From positions 1-64,000 of the forward strand of contig JAHQRK010000006.1 of assembly GCA_019828595.1 (NCBI GenBank): 64,000 nt of DNA. The letters run 5' to 3'. Source of the DNA: Aphanomyces cochlioides (Eukaryota; Oomycota; Saprolegniomycetes; Saprolegniales; Verrucalvaceae). Position 1 is the first letter of the stretch; each line of letters starts with the position of its first letter. A model generated the notes under the pieces. It searched no databases and was not told the origin of the DNA. It saw only the letters and a program-made list of their open reading frames with translations. Of the stretch, positions 59,909-64,000 are shown one piece after another. The position numbers were made by a program, and so were the translations under genes.

Positions 59909-60738
59909 GATGACATTGACTCCTGCTCAACAAGTCGAGATGCAACAAATTCTCATCCTCATTGACGATGCTTGCAAAGACTGAAAGCCTCTCAACAAGA
60001 GTGCGAAACCACGCAATGGTTCACACAACATGAGCTAGAAGCAAGGTGCCAGACCTACTTCTTGCACCCCAAAGCAAAAAACACCTGCTCAAAAAATCTC
60101 TCCTGCCCACTCCAAACCTATCACCAAGAAGAACATCGTCTCCAAGGTCAAAGCTGCCGCCAAGTCGTCTGTTGTGAAACCAGCCAAACCTCTCCACCGT
60201 CGTCGATCCCTCACGAATGCCCAGAAGGGTGAAAGCGCCATCTTGGAAATCCCCCTCGAGCTAAACGAGTTTGTCCCAGCTCCCGTCTATGTCCAATCAG
60301 GCTGTCGACGCGAGCGAAGATTTGAGCGGATTTGAGACCGTCAAGTCTCGACGCACCAACTTCCAAGAGAAGAAGGAGTTCCGTCAAGAGATCGGTGACA
60401 TGATGTCCATCTTGATCGACTGGACGGAGCCTCTTCCAAAGAAGCAAGCCAAGCAGACGCCAAAGAAGAAGACTCCACAAAAGGCTCCAACCCCAACCAA
60501 GACCCAAACACCCACAAAATCAGCGGCTCAAGCCAAGACCCAACCTGTCTCGAAGCCTCAAACACCATCGAAACCTCAAGACACTCCCAAGACACAGAAC
60601 AAGACCACACAGGAAGCTGCCAAACCTCAAACTCCAAAGAAGGCTCCAAAGTCACAGACAGCCCAACAGCAAAAAGCTCCTCCTGCGACGACTCACATCC
60701 AAGCAAACAAGAACCAACGCGCTAAGCTCACCACTTAG
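59909..60738 (+). pseudogene. Lys/Pro/Thr/Gln-rich low-complexity protein, decayed 5' half
   Basis: Begins MTLTPAQQVEMQQILILIDDA at 59909, with two in-frame stops, then KPITKKNIVSKVKAAAKSSVVKPAKP. A frameshift near 60,285 leads to the intact 3' ORF (ATG 60289, 149 aa): DASEDLSGFETVKSRRTNFQEKKEFRQEIGDMM followed by a long tail of KTPTKTQ-like repeats. Possibly disordered and basic, so nucleic-acid binding is conceivable. No family recognised. The 3' ORF alone could still be expressed. Confidence 0.4.
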
Positions 60739-60990
60739 ACGTAGCATATCATTCTATCACCCGGACTAGAGTATATTCCATATCCACAACTGTAGGTAGA
60801 TTACAGATTTTGTAAGTCCACCTACTTATTCAATCTCCACATTCAAATGTAAAACCACAGGATGCTTGAAATCAGCATTTCTGAACCCCAGTTTCGACTC
60901 GATAATGCAAGCTACAGCTGTACAACGAATACATTTCACTCATAATATGGCCAAATGCATCAAGTAAATCCTTATTGGGCTAGTGGAATA
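60739..60990. other. No gene seen
   Basis: Spacer between two converging coding remnants. Confidence 0.4.
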
Positions 60991-62985
60991 CTACAAGCGA
61001 TTTTCACATGTCTTATGGTAATCGTAGTTGTTGCATGGTTTGCCAGCTTTTCTGCAGTCACATTTATCCGTCTTGCACTTGAACCGACATTTGCATTTCT
61101 GGTTTTCAATTTGTTCGACTGGACGGACCATCTCACATAAATCGTGATTGACATCTTTGAGTTGAACGACTTTCACACCAGCGGCGACATCAAGTTCACA
61201 TTGACGAAAATGACCGAGTGCAATGAAAACGCCCTTGATCTTATAGCCATATTTGTCTGCTATTGGATGCCATACGTTGAAAAATCTCGTCATCGGGGAA
61301 TCAGACGAAGCAAGGGTGACTTGGATTCCAATCACGACAGTATTCGAAACCAAAACCATGTCAATGCCACCGTAGTTAAATATATCTGGATCCAGCAACA
61401 TCCAGGACGTCGTCTTTTTTTTCTTGCCCATTTTTGTACTGAGCAGCCTTGCATTTTCCACATTATATTCTTCTCTTCCAGGTCGAAGGAAAACCCCTCG
61501 ATGCGTTTGCTCTTCGGTTTCCCGTATTCACCAACGATTCAGTCTTGCTTTACTTTTGCCTTGACCACCTGTTTGACAAGTAACTCGAGAAATGATGGGT
61601 GCCTCGATTGTTGCAATGATTTTGAATATCTCCATTTGGTTCAGGCTGCTGACGATTGTTGAAATACTTAAATCGGTGATGAATTTCCACCAAATATCCA
61701 GCAGGCGAACGAGCCAATTGACAATAGGTATTCCAACCGTCGTCACTCTGACTTGTAAAACTTTTCCAAGCACTCTCGATGATTTTGAACTTCTTTTCCT
61801 TGAAGACATTTTTGGATCAGTTGTTCCCATGTGTCGATATGATCATGAAGGCTGGAAAATTCGACAAGCAATAATGGAAAGCGTCCAGTCCACCGAGCAA
61901 GCTCGTCTTTGTTGTTGTGAAACAGTGTTATATTCTCAAGCTTCACCCACAAATCAAACTCCGCTGGACTGAAACCACAATGCAAGTGATGGTTAATTTG
62001 ATCTGTCTACTTGAAGCTCAATTTCCAGAGAGAAGAACTCATTGACAGTCCATGGATTCGAATGCTTCGGCCCACACCCAAATACTGGTCAAGAAGTAAT
62101 CTCGATTTGTCATCTGTTGAATTCCACTGATTGGCAATCACAATTTCCTCCTTGTCGCCTACAATGCGCACGACATCTTCATCCGTTTCAAGTGGATCTA
62201 AGTAATCTGGATAATTAAGCAAAATCTTGCCCTCCATTGTTTGTCAAAGTCGTTGAGTACCGGCTGAACCAGCATTTCTTCGCGTCTTGGAGTAAATTGT
62301 CAAATACTTCTCTGTCTTGATTCTTGAAGAAGTCATTCTTTAAGACGAAACGATTCATGGATGACTGAAACGATGGAAAAGGAACATCGGAGAGTCCAGA
62401 AGGATGAAATTCAAATCTTTGTATCTTTTCCAAAAGTCGTTTTGCACGATTTCTCACAATTTCAATACGCTCATTGTTTAGGTCACAGCACTGTCTCTTG
62501 GGGTCTACAGAGGAATGAAAATAGTTGGGACAAGGAAGCACGATTACAGCACCTTGATCATTTACAGCATCTATAGGCTCAGAAGATTGTTGAGTTTGAG
62601 AAAGCTGCCCACATTTAACTCTTGATTCATTCACCTCTACAGACGGGACGACCACCAATACGTGACATCTCCCTGTTTAGTTGCGGGTACCTTGACAACC
62701 GAAATGTCGGAACAATTTTCGTTGTTGAACCATCGAAGTCCTTCAGTGTACTTAGTCATGTCAGTTGGTGCTTTATTGAACTCAAACTGTTCGTCCTCAT
62801 CCTGCAGCAGTCCGTTGACCAGGTACAGATCCATGTATTTAGCGAGGGAGTGATACCCGTTCTCTTCCCTAATCATGCGCTTGACATCCCCGACATACTC
62901 AGCCGCAGGAATATTCACAAGGATATCTGTTGAAAGAAATACAGATGCTACAATACCCGTGGTCGAGATGACAGAACTATTTACC
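60991..62985 (-). pseudogene. CRN remnant with nuclease-like C-terminus and CXC-type cysteine cluster
   Basis: Several minus frames in order. CRN header: ILVNIPAAEYVGDVKRMIREENGYHSLAKYMDLYLVNGLL (start codon not found, region near 62,985). After a frameshift: GRCHVLVVVPSVEVNES (HVLVVVP motif) and a charged linker. Then LLNYPDYLDPLETDEDVVRIVGD, and FDLWVKLENITLF. The last frame (from 61461) reads MLLDPDIFNYGGIDMVLVSN, VVIGIQVTLA, likely a nuclease-like core, and ends CKCRFKCKTDKCDCRKAGKPC, a CXC-like zinc cluster. At least three frameshifts. The C-terminal combination differs from that of the neighbouring CRN. Confidence 0.6.
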
Positions 62986-63051
62986 GTTCATGTCATAAAG
63001 TTATTTTTGTGAAGTAACGGATTACATCAATTGCATTTATTTAGTTGCAGC

Positions 63052-63798
63052 ATGCTGCGATGCATAGCCATTGTTGGTGTGCTGGCCAACAGTCTACATG
63101 GGGCCTATGTCATAGTTCCTCCACAAAGGAATCCCAACTTCGCGTGTTGTGGTGGATGTTCCTCAGGAGTGCGTGCGGACGCCTCCAATCTTCCCCTCGG
63201 TGCGATCCATATGCTCTGGGATACAAGTGTCAAAGTTTCTCCAAGCAATCATTGCACTGCAACGTTTCCTTACGATCCTACGAAAGGCGAGGTAATTCCA
63301 AATCAAGGTACCAATGTAAGCTGGGCTCAGTTACCAGGTGCAAGAAGGGTTCGCAGTGGCAAGCTCATAGGCTCAGTCTTTCCCCTCGATCATGACGCTG
63401 ACCAACTGTGTTGTATGAACGGTGGTCTTTGCGCTTTATCTAGCGACGACGCCTCAGGAAAGTAAGTCTTTTCTACTTTATCCAAAGTGTCTTGTCGGTA
63501 GGTGCAATTGTGTCGAGCAATGGGGTTACCAAGGAGACAATTGTCAGCTTTCAGGTATTAAATGTCTCGTTGTTTGGCCATAATGAACTTCTGCGTAGCT
63601 TATGATGTGGCAAGGTCAAACAATAGCGTAGGTAGAAATACTTTGAATTACCACAACGCATATTGTAGAAACTTTACCCGCCTTCAGTGGACTTCAATAT
63701 ATCGACTATTGCTCTGCCAAACTTGCGCCAAGCTTTGGAATCCTTTCCTATCGCAAAGTCCCTACTCCAGTCAAACTATCGATCCCTTGCCCGTCTAA
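63052..63798 (+). CDS. Secreted Cys-rich protein with EGF-like module (spliced; 3' end uncertain)
   Basis: ATG at 63052, signal peptide MLRCIAIVGVLANSLHGAYV, then a Cys-containing domain (PNFACCGGCSSG, HCTATFPYDP). Exon 1 ends at 63461; GTAAGT...GGTAG gives a 40-nt intron (63462-63501) that joins in frame to CNCVEQWGYQGDNCQ. Across the splice the sequence is LCCMNGGLCALSSDDASGK-CNC...GYQGDNC, an EGF-like pattern. A second intron from GTATTAAATG (about 63555) to CGTAG (63600) would keep the frame open to a TAA at 63796-63798 (AYDVARSNNSVGRNTLNYHN...). Without it the frame ends at 63584. Probably extracellular. Family otherwise unknown. Confidence 0.55.
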
Positions 63799-63962
63799 CT
63801 CTCATCCAGGACTCTCTTGCAATCCACAGCATCGAGTGGATCCTTGGATCCAGCATTAGTCGAATACCGTTTGGTTGCATTTCCTCCAGCAGCCCTTGGC
63901 GTAGCGGCAGCATTGGCTTTCTGTTGCTTGTCCGTTTCAATCGTCTTCATCAAATGCTGCAT
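63795..63962 (-). CDS. Hypothetical 55-aa ORF, perhaps the last exon of a gene beyond the window
   Basis: ATG at 63962, stop TAG at 63795-63797. The hydrophilic sequence (MKTIETDKQQKANAAATPRAAGG, NATKRYSTNAGSKDPLDAVDCK) looks coding. An in-frame stop lies a few codons upstream, so it is either a short gene or begins with a splice acceptor. It overlaps the last bases of the convergent EGF-like gene. Confidence 0.3.
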   Translation of the reverse strand: MQHLMKTIETDKQQKANAAATPRAAGGNATKRYSTNAGSKDPLDAVDCKRVLDES

Positions 63963-64000
63963 GACAACTCGTATCTACTCGTTGAGCGAAAAGTTCTTCA

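Overview
The window looks like the left end of an oomycete chromosome, most likely a Saprolegniales (Aphanomyces-type) genome. The reasons are an array of (CCCCCAAA)n at position 1, two recognisable Crinkler (CRN) effector genes plus a CRN N-terminal fragment, all on the minus strand, a decayed Crypton-like tyrosine recombinase of the kind common in oomycetes, Harbinger transposons with a SANT-like partner gene, short introns of about 29-45 nt, and Gypsy elements with a chromodomain. The species is an inference. Most of the window is mobile-element debris; little of it looks like an intact host gene.

1-16,010 is a telomeric build-up. A telomeric tract (TTTGGGGG on the G strand) caps four copies of a Penelope-like retroelement (PLE). 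Its reverse transcriptase has no GIY-YIG endonuclease, and every complete 3' end runs into CCCCCAAA repeats. Between PLE copies 3 (minus) and 4 (plus) lies a head-to-head duplicated ~3.07-kb virus-like genome. It encodes an HUH-endonuclease/SF3-helicase Rep, an 86-aa protein, a jelly-roll-like capsid protein and a 57-aa arginine-rich protein, and its two copies meet at a long hairpin. PLE3, virus, virus and PLE4 form one ~9-kb palindrome (axis near 10,534). The junctions can be read as layers: Gypsy break, telomere stub, PLE4, viral hairpin end, inverted duplication, break in PLE3, new telomere, PLE2, telomere, PLE1, present telomere. PLE2 begins with ~123 bp of what appears to be viral sequence.

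16,011-44,757 is a graveyard of transposons: Gypsy integrase/chromodomain (16.0-17.3 kb), DD34E Tc1 (19.3-19.9), a diverged satellite (19.9-20.8), a small SET-domain gene (20.8-21.2), a Merlin-like N-terminus (23.2), a DDE_4 transposase (23.6-24.7), the Crypton-like recombinase split by a MITE (25.2-27.5), a Harbinger transposase (27.7-28.9), an internally deleted Gypsy (29.0-29.9), a near-complete Harbinger with TIRs (30,197-32,711), a possible gag remnant (33.3-34.6), a foldback repeat (38.7-39.0), an intron-containing pogo/Tigger-like transposase (40.7-42.0) and two further MITEs (43.4-44.6).

44,758-51,594 is a second inverted duplication: two ~2.95-kb arms around a 0.94-kb spacer. Each arm carries the same frameshifted CBM21-GH15 glucoamylase gene. 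The spacer holds a tandem satellite, a pseudo-tRNA and short tandem repeats.

51,595-64,000 contains poorly recognisable remnants, a third, older foldback (53.8-55.6 kb) whose arms carry a secretion-signal exon and whose apex was hit by a MITE, three CRN genes or remnants (55.7-56.1, 57.0-59.2, 61.0-63.0), a degraded K/P/T-rich gene, and a secreted EGF-like protein gene with introns at the right edge.
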